From NCBI GenBank assembly GCA_003134785.1, contig PLCN01000002.1:434219-498218 (forward strand): 64,000 bases of DNA, written 5' to 3'. A program made the position numbers and the translations under genes. Below the pieces are notes generated by a model. It was not told where the DNA came from, ran no database searches, and saw only the letters and a list, made by a program, of their open reading frames with translations. Below, in pieces: positions 33,067 through 41,912 of this stretch (within the stretch, counting starts at the first letter, position 1; each line of letters starts with the position of its first letter). This stretch comes from Spartobacteria bacterium. GTDB lineage: Bacteria; Verrucomicrobiota; Verrucomicrobiia; Chthoniobacterales; UBA10450.

Positions 33067-35451
33067 TTACGCCGCGCTTCGCGCAGCTGGCTTACTCGGC
33101 GGGGTGAGACGTTCGATCGCGCCTCGGAGCCGGTCCCAATCCACCGGCTTGATCAAATGCTCCGCGAACCCAGCGGCCTTGCTCGCGGCCACGTCCTCAT
33201 CCGTCCCAAAGCCGCTCAACGCGATCCCGGTCAAACCTTGCGTCTCGCGCAGGCCTCGCATCAAATCGAGACCGCTTCCATCCGGCAAACCAACATCGCT
33301 GATGACAAGATCGAAGCGGCGAGTCCGCGCAAGCTCGCGCGCCTGGGCGAGGTTGCCGGCGTGGCTAACGTCGAACCCAGCATTTTTCAAAACCCGGCCG
33401 AGGACGCGCGCGGTGTCCTCGTGATCTTCCACGAACAAAATCTGGATATGCCTCGCTACTGTGGGCTCGCTTTCCAGGAACAGGACAGGACCTTCCAGCA
33501 ACGAGGTTTCCATCGCGTTCAGCGTCACCACAAAGGTAGCGCCTTTCCCGGGACCGCCGCTCCGTGCAACGATGGTGCCGCCATGGAGATCGACCACGCG
33601 CTTTGAAATCGCGAGCCCAAGGCCGAGCCCGCCATACCTGCTCGTGACCATTTGTCCGCCTTGTTCGAACGCGTCGAAAATTTTCGGCACCAATTCCGGC
33701 GCGATCCCAATGCCGTTGTCGTTAATCTCGATCACGATCTGATGCGCATCGTTATTCCTGGTGGAAAGATCGAGGCGGCCGCCCTCGGGCGTGAATTTCG
33801 CGGCGTTCTTGACCAGGTTCCAAAACACCTGCTGCAAGCGCGCGGGATCGGCCCAGCAGTGATGTTCCCGTGCGTCGAAGCGCCGGGTCACGTGAATATT
33901 TTTCCCGGAAAGATCGCCCGCGGAAATGCTGAGCGCGTGCTCCAACGTGCTGTGGACATCGACGGCGTCGCTGTGCAATTCGAGTTTGCCATGCGCGATC
34001 CGGGTGAGATCGAGCAGATCGTCGATCAGGAGCGCCTCGAGCTCGACGTTGCGCTGGAGCACCTCGAGATCCCGGCGCAGGTCATCGCTCAAGTCCCCCT
34101 CACGCCTCAACGCCGCGATCGTCATCAGCACCGGTGTGAGCGGGGTGCGCAACTCATGTGAGAGCATGGCCAGGAAATGATCTTTCGCCTGGTTGGCTTC
34201 CTCCGCCGCGCTCTTCGCGTGCTGCAAAAGGATCTCGGCGTTCTTCGCGTCCGTAATATCGAGCATCGTTCCGATAAATCGCGTCACTTCGCCGGACGCA
34301 TCCACGACGGCGCGCCCACGCTCTGCCACCCATCGTTCTTTTCCATCGTGGATTCCGATCGTGCGGTACTCGATATCGAAGCGCCCGGTGCTTCCAGGCT
34401 GCCGCACCCGCTGGACCGTTTCGGTCACGATGTGGCGATCGTCCGGATGCACTCCGGCCAGATAGATTTCGTACGTCACCTCCATTTCCGGCGGAATGCC
34501 GAAGAGTTCCCTGCTCCGATCGGAGAATTGCAGCTCGCGCGTCTTCGGGAAGAAATCGAACGTGCCGATGTCGGCTGCTTCGGTCGCGAGCCGCAAGCGG
34601 TCCTGGCTCTCTTTTAGTTTGGCTTCCCGTTCGCGCGCCAACTGCTCCTGTTTTTTTCGCTCGGTGACATCGGCGCGAAAAATTATCATCCCGTCTTTGG
34701 TCGGATACATCCGCGCGTCGAGCCAGCGATTCCAAGGCGCATAAAAAAATTCGGCGCTGCTCGCTTCGCCCGTGCGCATCACGTGGTGGCAGCGGTCATA
34801 GAATTCTGTGCCGACGGCTTCCGGAAAAATTTCCCAGATGACGCGTCCGATCATTTCTTCCCTCGACCACCCGGCGAGTTCGGCGACCCGGTCGTTCACG
34901 TGCGTATAACGCCACTGCCGATCGAGCGCCGAAAAAGCGTCGCTGATGCTGGCGAGAACGGTTTCGCGTTCCGCGATCAAATCGCGCACGGCGAACTGAT
35001 GACGGCGCGCGCGCAGCGCCGCCTGGACCGCGCTGACTAGGGTGAGGCCGCGGAACGGGCGCGCCACGAACGTCACATTCGCTTTCGGACCGAACAAATC
35101 GAGGATGCGATGGTGTTGATCGTCCGCCTCACTTCCGCTCGTCAGGACGAGCAGGGGCAGATCGGACCACTGCGGTTGCGCGCGCAGGCGCTTCAGGAAC
35201 GGCGAAACTTGCGCGCCAGCGAGGGCTTCTTCGGCGAAGAGCACGGCGCCCGTTTGATCGCCGATCTGCCGGTCGAGTTGATCGAGTTGCTCGCAAACTT
35301 CGGTGCGAATGTTCGCTCGAGTGAGAGCGGCGGTGGCGAGGATCTGCTCCCGATTTTTCGGCAGGAGAACGACGACGGGGAGGCCAGACTTTTCGGCCGC
35401 CATCGCGGACGCCGGAGCCGCCTCCGCTTTCCGCCCCGCCTCTTTTTTCAT
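33067..35451 (-). CDS. Hybrid PAS sensor histidine kinase with N- and C-terminal receiver-like domains
   Basis: A 794-residue cytoplasmic signalling protein without membrane helices. In order: a receiver-like N-terminal domain (about 20-150) lacking a clear phosphoacceptor, a PAS domain (about 165-280), a PAS/PAC domain with a PAS_3-like fold (about 295-415), HisKA with the autophosphorylated His in SHELRTPL (about 440), HATPase_c (NLVKNAAKF, DNGIGI, GGLGLGLAI) and a C-terminal receiver (about 670-785, VISDVGLPDGSG). It is a stand-alone gene whose start abuts a family E repeat, so its partners are not indicated by neighbours. The start at 35451 is chosen because upstream codons belong to the repeat. 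Confidence 0.92.
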   Translation of the reverse strand: MKKEAGRKAEAAPASAMAAEKSGLPVVVLLPKNREQILATAALTRANIRTEVCEQLDQLDRQIGDQTGAVLFAEEALAGAQVSPFLKRLRAQPQWSDLPLLVLTSGSEADDQHHRILDLFGPKANVTFVARPFRGLTLVSAVQAALRARRHQFAVRDLIAERETVLASISDAFSALDRQWRYTHVNDRVAELAGWSREEMIGRVIWEIFPEAVGTEFYDRCHHVMRTGEASSAEFFYAPWNRWLDARMYPTKDGMIIFRADVTERKKQEQLAREREAKLKESQDRLRLATEAADIGTFDFFPKTRELQFSDRSRELFGIPPEMEVTYEIYLAGVHPDDRHIVTETVQRVRQPGSTGRFDIEYRTIGIHDGKERWVAERGRAVVDASGEVTRFIGTMLDITDAKNAEILLQHAKSAAEEANQAKDHFLAMLSHELRTPLTPVLMTIAALRREGDLSDDLRRDLEVLQRNVELEALLIDDLLDLTRIAHGKLELHSDAVDVHSTLEHALSISAGDLSGKNIHVTRRFDAREHHCWADPARLQQVFWNLVKNAAKFTPEGGRLDLSTRNNDAHQIVIEINDNGIGIAPELVPKIFDAFEQGGQMVTSRYGGLGLGLAISKRVVDLHGGTIVARSGGPGKGATFVVTLNAMETSLLEGPVLFLESEPTVARHIQILFVEDHEDTARVLGRVLKNAGFDVSHAGNLAQARELARTRRFDLVISDVGLPDGSGLDLMRGLRETQGLTGIALSGFGTDEDVAASKAAGFAEHLIKPVDWDRLRGAIERLTPPSKPAARSAA

Positions 35452-35507
35452 TAGCGCCGAGGATAGCGGGACGGTTTTGGAAGGCACGATTATTTTATGC
35501 GCGAGAC

Positions 35508-35617
35508 GTGGCACAGGCATCTTGCCTGTGGGCAAACGAGCGTCCCGTCCGTTTAAGTTTCAAAGATGAAGCAAACGCGACGCGCCCACTTTCCCCACAG
35601 GCAAGATGCCTGTGCTA
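35508..35617. repeat. Inverted repeat, family E (GTGGCACAGGCATCTTGCCT arms)
   Basis: The left arm GTGGCACAGGCATCTTGCCT and right arm AGGCAAGATGCCTGTGCTAC flank about 65 bases. It lies in the divergent promoter region of the hybrid kinase and the helicase. Two more copies are at 52057-52169 and 53828-53878. Confidence 0.85.
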
Positions 35618-35626
35618 CTTTTGCCG

Positions 35627-37281
35627 ATGCCGCCGGGACTCGAAATAAATCTGGTTGTCCCCGACCTCTGGCAACAGGAAGCCGTCCGTGCGCTCCGTGA
35701 TGGAAAGGACGTGGTCGTTCAGGCGCCGACTGGTTCGGGTAAAACCTATATCTTCGAGCTGCTCTATCCGTCGTTGAAAGGGCAGGCAATCTTTACCGTG
35801 CCGACGCGCGCGCTGGCGAATGACAAGCTTGCGGAATGGCGTGTGCGCGGTTGGGAGGTGGGCATCGCGACGGGCGATCTCGCGCTCAATCTCGGGGCGA
35901 AGGTTTTGGTGGCGACGTTGGAAACGCAGCGCGCGCGTTTCCTGCGGCGAGACGGTCCGCAGCTTCTCGTCGTGGACGAATATCAGATGATCGCCGATCC
36001 GGTTCGCGGCGTGCATTATGAATTGGCGCTCGCACTCGCGCCGCGAGAAACGCAACTCCTGCTCCTAAGCGGCAGTGTGCAAAATCCGCGGGACGTTGTC
36101 GCGTGGTTCCAACGCATCGGTCGCGATCCGGTGCTCATTTCGCACAACGAGCGCCCCGTTCCACTCGAGGAAATCGATTTGCGGGTGCTGCCGGAATCGC
36201 AGTTCGTGCAGTCGAAAAGTTTCTGGCCGCGCATGATTGGGAAAGCATTGCGCGCGGATCTGGCGCCGGTGCTGGTTTTCGCGCCGCGACGCAATGCGAG
36301 CGAAGAAATGGCGCAGGCGATCGCTTCGGCACTCTCGCTCCGCGATCCGTTATCGCTTTCACCGGAACAGGAAGCGCTCGCCGGCAAACGGCTCTCGAAA
36401 CTTTTGCGCAGCCGCGTTGCTTATCATCATAGTGGACTCAGCTACGCCGTCCGCGCCGGTTTGATCGAACCGCTCGCGAAAGCCGGCCAGCTGAACGTCG
36501 TCGTCGCCACGATGGGTCTCGCCGCGGGCATTAATTTCTCCATGCGCTCGGTTCTCATTACCGACACGCGTTACCTCGCTGGAAATTTCGAGCGTCACGT
36601 CCAGCCCGATGAGCTTTTGCAAATGTTCGGCCGCGCCGGCCGGCGGGGATTGGATGAAATCGGGTACGTTCTCATGCTGCCGGACAGATCATCTCCAATT
36701 CTCCCGCCTACGCCTGGCGCCAACTCGGTCTCGTCACCGAAGATGGAACGCCGACTCGGCGCGGCACTCTTTTCTCCTTCTTCCAGGCCGGCGAAGGTCT
36801 GGCCATCGCCGCTGCGCTCGAAGATGAAACGTATCCGATCGACGACCTCGTCTTCGATCTGGCGAACATCCGCGCGGGTCTCCGTTTTGCCGCCGAAGAC
36901 GCACCGCTCGGTGGCCGGCTCGGCATTCTTTGCCAGCGGATTTATGGCCGCGCCGATCATCCCGGTTATCTGGAAATGGGAGTGCCTTCGCATTACGGAT
37001 CCGGCGCGTCAGAAGTCATTCGCGAACTGGTCGCCAACCCGTCGACTCGTTACCGAATGACGAACGAATCGCTCCGGTCCGGCGACATCGAGCGGGCGTT
37101 GATGGAATGGCGCAGTCTCCTCCGGCATATTATCGGCGCTCCGTCGCCCGAATGGGATCGGTGGCGCGCATTACAAAAAGCCGCCGCCCATTTTATCGGA
37201 AGCACTACCTCCCCGGCTGCAGTGGCATTTCCGCCTTTGCTCGCGTCACAACAACGGCGTTCCCTTTTCGCGAGTGTGTAG
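35627..37281 (+). pseudogene. SF2 (Ski2-like) helicase gene with a frameshift
   Basis: The first frame (35627 to about 36690) encodes Walker A QAPTGSGKTY, a DEAH-like VVDEYQMI box, a motif III-like LLLSGSV, GLAAGINF and motif VI MFGRAGRRG, all typical of Ski2/Hel308-type DNA or RNA helicases. After VLMLPD the same frame becomes Ser/Pro/Arg nonsense, while frame -1 opens with a coherent sequence (YAWRQLGLVTEDG, then LEDETYPIDDLVFDLANIRAGL) up to the TAG-ended tail at 37281. A single lost base around 36690 explains this. No slippery heptamer is present. It is either an assembly error or a recent mutation; if repaired, the protein would have about 550 residues. ATGs upstream of 35627 lie in the repeat. 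Confidence 0.8.
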
Positions 37282-37295
37282 TAATCTCCCCTACC

Positions 37296-37349
37296 TTCGT
37301 AATCGTGCTCCTGCTCGTGCCGCAGCACCTTCGATCACGAGCAGGAGGA
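37296..37349. repeat. Inverted repeat, family C, short copy
   Basis: The left arm TTCGTAATCGTGCTCCTGCT is complete; the right arm ends early as GATCACGAGCAGGAGGAG. It lies 15 bases after the helicase stop. Confidence 0.75.
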
Positions 37350-37390
37350 GACCGGACGCCCCTATCCGCGCACTCGTCGCATCTTTGTCA

Positions 37391-37408
37391 GACCACCAAG
37401 TGGTGGTT
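37391..37408. terminator. Short hairpin between convergent genes
   Basis: ACCACCAAGTGGTGGT forms a 6-7 bp stem followed by TCCTT, between the helicase gene and the convergent small exported protein gene. The stem is short and the T-run poor, so terminator function is tentative. Confidence 0.25.
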
Positions 37409-37444
37409 CCTTCGGACCGCCGGCCGCTAATTGCAGTTCAACGT

Positions 37445-37882
37445 TTATTTGTAACGGTCGTTCTGTTCCTGGCGCAAACTTTTTAGAGGCGTCGGGCTTG
37501 GAGTCGGTTTGGCTTGCACTTTTACCACCTTTTTTTTGCCGTCCAGGCTCACATTATTCGCATCCGAGATTTTGTCCCAGGTCTCGCCTTTCGCTTTCAT
37601 TGCGGCGATCTCCTCGAAGCTTTTGCCCGCAGCCTTGGCGATGGAGTGTGCCATGAACAGGTCGCCGTATGTAAGCCCCGTCTTCGCTTTCTGTTTCTCC
37701 AAGGTCGCGACCGGGACATGCGTGCTCGTCGAGATGGCCTGTAATACTTGGGCCGGGCCGCCTGGTTTTTGGGCGTCGGCATTGATCCTGGCGATCGTCT
37801 GACTATTGGATGCCGCCGGCGCTGGGACGACTGTCACCAAGAGAAGGAGGGCGAGAGTAAAAAGGAGGCTTTTTGTTTTCAT
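37445..37882 (-). CDS. Exported small hypothetical protein
   Basis: A 145-residue protein with a clear Sec signal peptide (about 1-23, KTKSLLFTLALLLLVTVVPAPAAS). The mature part has a repeated-looking helical pattern (SQTIARINADAQKPGGPAQVL, THVPVATLEKQKAKTGLTYGD, KSFEEIAAMKAKGETW in parts) and a basic Pro-Thr tail. The pattern of short helices resembles periplasmic proteins seen repeatedly in soil bacteria, but no named family is recognised. The start at 37882 gives the signal peptide; it converges with the helicase gene and diverges from agmatine deiminase. Confidence 0.75.
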   Translation of the reverse strand: MKTKSLLFTLALLLLVTVVPAPAASNSQTIARINADAQKPGGPAQVLQAISTSTHVPVATLEKQKAKTGLTYGDLFMAHSIAKAAGKSFEEIAAMKAKGETWDKISDANNVSLDGKKKVVKVQAKPTPSPTPLKSLRQEQNDRYK

Positions 37883-37994
37883 ACAGACACTTCGATTGCC
37901 GGGGCTTGGATGAATGGATTTTTTATCATATTTCCGAGCCCCTAAGCCTGCTGACGCAGGTTGATTCGGCATCGACGTTTTTCGATCGCATGCT

Positions 37995-39047
37995 ATGCCT
38001 TCGAAAATGTCACCACTTCAGGAGCGTCCGGCCGCGCTCGGATATCGAATGCCGGCGGAATGGGAACCGCACGCGGCGACCTGGCTTTCGTGGCCGCGGC
38101 GCGAAGGGATCAGTTTTCCCGATGCGTTCGATCGCGTCCTGCCTGCGCTTCGAAAAATGGTGGAAGCATTGCTCACCTCCGAGCCGGTCTGCATCAATGT
38201 CTGCAACGGCGCTCATGAAGCGGAAGCGCGCGAAGTGCTGGCCGGGTTGCCGTTCGATCGCCTCACCTTTTATCGCATTCCGACGAACGAGCCGTGGTGC
38301 CGCGATCATGGCCCGATTTTTTTGACGCGCGCTGAAGAGCCACGGCTGGCCATTGTCGATTGGGATTACAACGCGTGGGGGGGCAAGTACCCGCCCTGCG
38401 ATCTCGATGATGTGGTTCCGACGCGCATCGCCGAGATCATCGGCGCGCCCGTGTTTTATCCGCGCATGATTCTCGAGGGCGGTTCAATTGATGTGAACGG
38501 CGCGGGAGCTTTGCTCACTTCGGAATCTTGTCTGCTCAATCCAAATCGGAATCCGAATCTCACACGCGCCGAGATCGAGCAGCGGTTGCGCGATTATCTT
38601 GGCGTGACGGAAATCCTGTGGCTGGGCGACGGCATTGAAGGCGATGACACCGATGGCCACGTCGATGATTTGGCGCGTTTCGTGAGTGAGCGCGCGGTCG
38701 TCACCGTAGTCGAAGAGAATCGCGACGACGCGAATTACAAACCACTCCAGGAAAATGTGGTGCGTCTCCGCGAAATGAAATGGAACGGCGCGCCGCTCGA
38801 GATAATCACGTTACCCATGCCCGCCAGGATCGTGCGCAAAGATCTGCGCCTGCCGGCGAGCTACGCGAATTTCTACATCGCGAATGAGTGCGTGTTGCTG
38901 CCTACCTTCGCCGATCCGAACGACGCCGTCGCGGAAGGGGCCCTTGCGAAAGTGTTCCCGCGACGCCGCATCGTGCTTATCGATTGCACGGAATTGATCT
39001 GGGGCCTCGGCGCGTTTCACTGCCTGACGCAACAACAGCCACTGTAG
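37995..39047 (+). CDS. aguA: Agmatine deiminase
   Basis: Hydrolyses agmatine to N-carbamoylputrescine and ammonia, a step of polyamine synthesis. The 350-residue enzyme has the guanidine-modifying propeller motifs: RDHGPIF, LEGGSIDVNG, DDTDGHVDDLARF (catalytic Asp/His) and the C-terminal nucleophile in GAFHCLTQQQP. Length matches the family. ATG 38007 is an alternative start. This is a second guanidine-modifying enzyme in the window, clearly distinct from the arginine dihydrolase-like protein at 12146. Its TAG stop is supplied by the following repeat. Confidence 0.95.
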   Translation: MPSKMSPLQERPAALGYRMPAEWEPHAATWLSWPRREGISFPDAFDRVLPALRKMVEALLTSEPVCINVCNGAHEAEAREVLAGLPFDRLTFYRIPTNEPWCRDHGPIFLTRAEEPRLAIVDWDYNAWGGKYPPCDLDDVVPTRIAEIIGAPVFYPRMILEGGSIDVNGAGALLTSESCLLNPNRNPNLTRAEIEQRLRDYLGVTEILWLGDGIEGDDTDGHVDDLARFVSERAVVTVVEENRDDANYKPLQENVVRLREMKWNGAPLEIITLPMPARIVRKDLRLPASYANFYIANECVLLPTFADPNDAVAEGALAKVFPRRRIVLIDCTELIWGLGAFHCLTQQQPL

Positions 39048-39154
39048 CCGCCGCCCTGTGGGCGGCGCAACGCCGATCGAGCGCGGATGCCCACGCTTCG
39101 CACGCGCCGCCGCCGAAGCGCTTTGGCGCGCAGGAGGCAGCGAAGCGGCTACAG
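39043..39154. repeat. Palindromic repeat, family B
   Basis: Begins TGTAGCCGCCGCC and ends GCGAAGCGGCTACAGG, with several nested GC-rich palindromes. Its TAG is the aguA stop. It separates aguA from the convergent HMA gene. Confidence 0.85.
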
Positions 39155-39172
39155 GCGGAGAGAAGACGACAA

Positions 39173-39439
39173 TCAATCTGCGATCGGCGCGGGTTTGTAA
39201 CCGCTCTTCAAAATCGCATCGTGGAGATCTGGCGCGTGCGTCCTGCGCGCGTCGAACGTGACGATGACGCGTTCGCGCGCCAGATCGACGCTGACGCTTT
39301 GCACGCCCGGGATGCGCATGAGCGGCTCCCGCAATTTTCGAACGCACTCGTCGCAATCCTCCCCCTCGGTCGCGATCTCGATCGTTTCCAAGATTGGGTG
39401 ATCAGCGTGTTCGGGATTGTGCGGGTCGGCGGGATCCAT
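39173..39439 (-). CDS. HMA-type (heavy-metal-associated) small domain protein
   Basis: An 88-residue protein with the beta-alpha-beta pattern of HMA metallochaperone domains: a Cys pair in GEDCDECVRKL (about 28-33), then MRIPGVQSVSVDLARERVIVTFD and DAILKSGY. The canonical MxCxxC is reduced to CDEC, spaced C-x2-C, and lacks the Met. It follows the GDSL gene by four bases, so the two are likely co-transcribed. Metal identity cannot be read from sequence. Confidence 0.75.
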   Translation of the reverse strand: MDPADPHNPEHADHPILETIEIATEGEDCDECVRKLREPLMRIPGVQSVSVDLARERVIVTFDARRTHAPDLHDAILKSGYKPAPIAD

Positions 39440-39443
39440 CTCT

Positions 39444-40124
39444 CTAATCTACGCGCGCCGAACTGAGGTTGGCCGTCTTTCGCAAGATCGGCTCGAGCAC
39501 GCGCCAGACGTTTTCCGCCAACACCCGCTGGCCCGCCGCATTCGGATGAATGCGATCGAACTGGTTCAAGTCGGGATCGCCGCCGACGCCTTCCAGCAGA
39601 TACGGAATCAGCGCCGCGCGATTCTTCTCCGCTAGCGTTCCGAACATTTCTCCAAACTCCCGCACGTACCCATCGCTCGAAGCGAGCGGAAGCTGCATTC
39701 CCGCAATGATGATCGAAACGTTCGGATAACGCGCCTGTGTCCGATCGATGATCGCCTGAAGATTCGCTCGCATTTGGTCGATCGAAACTCCGCGAAAGGC
39801 ATCGTTGATTCCAAGCGCCAGAATCAGGATATCGATTTTCTTTCCACGAAGAAGCGGCGGCAAACGGCGCAATCCTCCCGCCGTAGTATCGCCGCTCGAT
39901 CCCGCATTGATGACCTCGAACTGATAATTCGCGCTCCGCATTTTTTCGGCGATCAGAGCGGGATAGGCCTGTTTGCGAGAAAGGCCGTAGCCCGCGGTCA
40001 GACTATCTCCGAGTGTCAGAATGGTGATCACTTTGGAAGCATCGCGTTTCGCCGCCTGCGCGGTTTGGAATGGCGCGAGTGCAAGCGCGGCGATTAATGC
40101 GCTGAGGATCGAAACAATCTTCAC
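39444..40124 (-). CDS. GDSL/SGNH-family esterase (arylesterase, TesA-like), exported
   Basis: A 226-residue periplasmic hydrolase of esters or thioesters. A signal peptide (about 1-24, cleavage near AQA) precedes block I LGDSLTAGYG (nucleophile Ser), block II with Gly in NAGSSGDTTAGG, block III with GINDAFRG (Asn) and block V DRIHPNAAG (Asp/His). The length and motif spacing match TesA. The start is GTG (40124). It is probably co-transcribed with the HMA protein. Confidence 0.9.
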   Translation of the reverse strand: MKIVSILSALIAALALAPFQTAQAAKRDASKVITILTLGDSLTAGYGLSRKQAYPALIAEKMRSANYQFEVINAGSSGDTTAGGLRRLPPLLRGKKIDILILALGINDAFRGVSIDQMRANLQAIIDRTQARYPNVSIIIAGMQLPLASSDGYVREFGEMFGTLAEKNRAALIPYLLEGVGGDPDLNQFDRIHPNAAGQRVLAENVWRVLEPILRKTANLSSARVD

Positions 40125-40188
40125 GAAAACTCTTGGACGGCCCCAGGGCGGCTTCGTTCAAATGAACCTTGTTCGTTTCTTGAACCCT

Positions 40189-40319
40189 GTAGCCGCTTCG
40201 CTGCCTCCTGCGCGCCAAAGCGCTTCGGCGGCGGCGCGTGCGAAGCGAAGGTTTGAAAAGCTGCGACGCGCTAACTGCGTCGCCCACAGGGCGACGGCTA
40301 CAGCTCCGGCGGCTACAAC
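40189..40319. repeat. Palindromic repeat, family B
   Basis: Begins TGTAGCCGCTTCGCTGCC and ends GCGACGGCTACAGCTCCGGC plus a second GGCTACAA. It occupies most of the 308-base gap between the divergent GDSL and gap genes; the remainder (40320-40432) is the presumed gap promoter region. Confidence 0.85.
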
Positions 40320-40343
40320 GCCCGCGGTCGCAGTGTTTCCCAG

Positions 40344-40372
40344 TTGCGTTCCCGATTCGCCGCAATTAGTAA
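40344..40372 (+). promoter_or_regulatory. Weak candidate promoter for gap
   Basis: TTGCGT and TAGTAA are separated by 17 bases, 60 bases before the gap start codon. The -10 match is poor, so this is only a positional suggestion. Confidence 0.22.
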
Positions 40373-40432
40373 CTTACCCGCTCTCCAAGGAGCGCGGCTC
40401 TCAACTCTCACCAACCGCTCTCAACTTTTCCT

Positions 40433-41434
40433 ATGGCAAATTACGGCATTAACGGCTTCGGCCGAATCGGACGCAACGTCTTGCGCGCGATGGACCAAAG
40501 CGACGTCAAGCGCATCGCGGCCATTAACGACCTAACCGACACGCTCACCCTCGCGCACCTGTTGAAGTGGGATTCCGTCCACGGAAAATTCGACGGCGAC
40601 ATCAGTCATGACGCGCAAAACATCATCGTGCGCGGCCACAAGATTAAGGTCCTGAAGGAACGCGATCCGGGCAATCTCCCGTGGAAAGATCTGGGCGTGG
40701 ATACCGTGCTCGAATCGACCGGCTTCTTCACCAGCCGCGACAAAGCGGAACTGCATTTGACGAAGGGCGGGGCCAAGCGCGTTCTCATCAGCGCTCCGGC
40801 CAAGAAACCCGACGTGACGCTCTGCCTCGGCGTAAACGACGAAGCGTACGATGCGGAAAAGCATTTCATCATTTCAAACGCGAGCTGCACCACGAACTGC
40901 CTCGCTTCGATGGCCAAGGTATTGCACGACAACTTCGTGATCGTGAACGGTTTCATGAGCACGATTCACAGCTACACCAACGACCAGCGCATCCTCGATT
41001 TGCCGCATGAAGATTTGCGCCGCGGGCGAGCGGCTGCGGTCAGCATCATTCCATCGAGCACGGGCGCGGCGAAAGCGATCGGCGAAGTAATTCCCGCTTT
41101 GAACGGCAAGCTGAACGGCGGCGCATTTCGAGTGCCGACGCCCGACGGTTCCGTGACCGATTTCACCGCGATCCTCGAAAAGGACGCGACGGTCGATTCG
41201 ATCAACGCCGCGTTTAAGGAAGCCGCCGCGAGCAAGCGTTACAAAAACATTCTCGAATACAGCGACGAGCCGCTGGTCTCGATCGATATCGTGGGCAACC
41301 CGCACTCCTGCATCTTCGACAGCAAACTCACGATGACGCACGGCGGAAAATTCGTAAAGATCGTCGGCTGGTACGACAACGAATGGGGCTACAGCAATCG
41401 CTGCGTCCAAATGCTTGAGCTGCTCGGCAAGTAG
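40433..41434 (+). CDS. gap: Glyceraldehyde-3-phosphate dehydrogenase
   Basis: Oxidises glyceraldehyde-3-phosphate to 1,3-bisphosphoglycerate in glycolysis. Its 333 residues show the NAD-binding start YGINGFGRIGRNVLRA, the catalytic ASCTTNCLA (Cys about residue 152), the HSYTNDQ segment (catalytic His) and the C-terminal WYDNEWGYSNR. It heads a cluster with pgk and tpiA, interrupted by a four-helix-bundle gene and an SGNH/MBOAT pair. Confidence 0.98.
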   Translation: MANYGINGFGRIGRNVLRAMDQSDVKRIAAINDLTDTLTLAHLLKWDSVHGKFDGDISHDAQNIIVRGHKIKVLKERDPGNLPWKDLGVDTVLESTGFFTSRDKAELHLTKGGAKRVLISAPAKKPDVTLCLGVNDEAYDAEKHFIISNASCTTNCLASMAKVLHDNFVIVNGFMSTIHSYTNDQRILDLPHEDLRRGRAAAVSIIPSSTGAAKAIGEVIPALNGKLNGGAFRVPTPDGSVTDFTAILEKDATVDSINAAFKEAAASKRYKNILEYSDEPLVSIDIVGNPHSCIFDSKLTMTHGGKFVKIVGWYDNEWGYSNRCVQMLELLGK

Positions 41435-41442
41435 CTATCCCC

Positions 41443-41912
41443 TTCGTAAGCGTGCTCGTGCTCCTGCTCGTGATCGATTCTCCTTAGAGCATGAAAATAT
41501 ATTTCGATCACGAAAAACTTGATGTTTACCGTGAAGCGATCGCCTTCTGCGCATGGACGGGCGAACTCTTGAACGAGATCACCGCCAAGGCCGCCGTGAA
41601 AGATCAGCTTGATCGCGCTTCAACGAGCATCCCGCTCAACATCGCGGAGGGAAATGGGAAGTTTTCCGGGAAGGATCGGGCGCGCTTCCTGGAAATTGCT
41701 CGTGGTTCGGCGCTGGAGTGCGCGGCGTGTCTTGATGTTTTGGTGGCGCGGAAGTTGGCCGCTCCAGAGCAGATCGACAGCGCAAAGGACAATCTCGCCC
41801 GGATCGTGCAAATGCTGATGGGAATGCTGCGGCGATTCTCAGAGCGGGGCGATTTTTTACGCGAGGATGCGGGCGAATACGGATTCGAGCACGAGCACGA
41901 GAACGAAAGGGG
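41443..41912. mobile_element. Putative ORF-bearing family C element (inverted arms around a four-helix-bundle gene)
   Basis: The left arm (TTCGTAAGCGTGCTCGTGCT onward, 41443-41480) and right arm (CGAGCACGAGCACGAGAACG, ending near 41912) are reverse complements of the same family C sequence seen without an ORF at 19301, 31405 and 37296. The gene at 41491-41922 lies between them and its last 14 codons are made of the right arm. The layout recalls the intervening-sequence elements of 23S rRNA genes, which carry homologous ORFs between complementary ends. Mobility is inferred, not shown; no target-site duplication was identified. Confidence 0.55.

Noticed and set aside
36680-36700. Programmed -1 ribosomal frameshift in the helicase gene
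   Set aside because: No X-XXY-YYZ slippery heptamer, pseudoknot or internal Shine-Dalgarno is visible at the junction; a lost base is simpler.
37995-39047. Agmatine deiminase as part of the arginine dihydrolase pathway at 10.9-13 kb
   Set aside because: The genes are 25 kb apart with no shared regulation visible; agmatine deiminase needs arginine decarboxylase, which is not in the window.
19301-41912. CRISPR-like array from repeated GAGCACGAGCACGA units
   Set aside because: Copies are dispersed over tens of kilobases as inverted pairs, not direct repeats with uniform spacers, and no cas gene is present.
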